Origin: Clostridiales bacterium
Lineage (GTDB): Bacteria > Bacillota > Clostridia > Christensenellales > Aristaeellaceae
Direction of reading: 5' to 3'
NCBI GenBank assembly: GCA_004556395.1
Contig: SFHK01000043.1
Coordinates: forward strand, 1-20,671
DNA length: 20,671 nucleotides
Under the pieces are notes generated by a model, which saw only the letters and a program-made list of their open reading frames with translations, ran no database searches and had not been told where the DNA came from. The translations under genes and the position numbers were made by a program. Position 1 is the first letter of the stretch. Each line of letters starts with the position of its first letter. Below are positions 20,524-20,671 of this stretch, one piece after another.

Positions 20524-20671
20524 TTATCCCTTCAGAAAATCCAGCACCGCCGCGTTGAAGGCTTCCGGGTTTCCGGCCGCGACGAAGTGGTTGCCGGGAA
20601 GGAATAGTGCCGTGGCGTTGGGGAGGTTTTTTGCGATTTCTTCCGTATGGGAACGGCGAATCATGTCCTTT
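20524..20671 (-). CDS. Alpha/beta hydrolase, C-terminal fragment
   Basis: Only the last 48 residues lie in the window; the gene runs off the right edge. The reading KNLPNATALFLPGNHFVAAGNPEAFN and the ending VLDFLKG match the C-terminus of alpha/beta-fold hydrolases. The histidine in GNHF is the expected catalytic-triad histidine, after a strand that reports the rise of residues ALFLPG. The final helix (FNAAVLDFL) is typical. The nucleophile and acid residues are outside the window, so the substrate cannot be guessed. It converges with the secreted-protein gene, 54 bases away. No clear terminator is seen between them. Confidence 0.75.
   Translation of the reverse strand, partial: KDMIRRSHTEEIAKNLPNATALFLPGNHFVAAGNPEAFNAAVLDFLKG

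Overview
The window reads as a Gram-positive, Clostridia-type genome. The strongest sign is a paired glgC/glgD ADP-glucose pyrophosphorylase, because the GlgD subunit is a Firmicutes feature. KtrAB potassium uptake, a YitT-family membrane protein and strong GGAGG ribosome binding sites agree with this. Coding regions are GC-rich. The AT-richer gaps hold decayed gene remnants. A Christensenellales-like origin is possible, but I cannot prove it from sequence alone.

Left part (1-6260). The tail of a small alarmone synthetase ends at a terminator. A minus-strand potassium operon follows: ktrB, ktrA, a 93-aa membrane protein, kdpD and kdpE. It combines a Ktr transporter with the Kdp two-component regulators, and KdpD lacks its usual N-terminal domain. 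A serine-recombinase C-terminal remnant lies directly after kdpE, in the same frame. The stretch 5714-6260 has no intact gene. It holds a candidate ktr promoter and operator, a strong terminator and an AraC-type regulator remnant.

Middle part (6300-10660). A plus-strand five-gene operon has a clear promoter and terminator: a GlcNAc-kinase-like enzyme, two tandem paralogous SIS-domain proteins, a TIM-barrel sugar isomerase/epimerase and a Gfo/Idh/MocA oxidoreductase. It looks like an intracellular route for an amino sugar or related sugar. No transporter or hydrolase is in view.

Right-middle part (10830-17660, minus strand). A glycogen operon glgC-glgD-glgA is translationally coupled to a second TIM-barrel sugar isomerase. 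GlgA carries an unusual 70-residue charged tail. Downstream are separate genes for a DUF4375 (DMP19-like) protein and a YitT protein. The two intergenic regions on either side of the DUF4375 gene are diverged copies of one terminator-plus-promoter cassette.

Right part (17820-20671). Four tandem copies of a gene for a tiny secreted, membrane-anchored protein lie on the minus strand. Their ends are nearly invariant and their middles differ; one copy is frameshifted. Upstream and divergent is a sigma-70-like gene whose region 2 has lost its core, preceded by several inverted repeats. It is followed by a secreted protein with an unclear start codon. The window ends in the C-terminus of an alpha/beta hydrolase. 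The peptide array and the reduced sigma factor are the best candidates for something undescribed.
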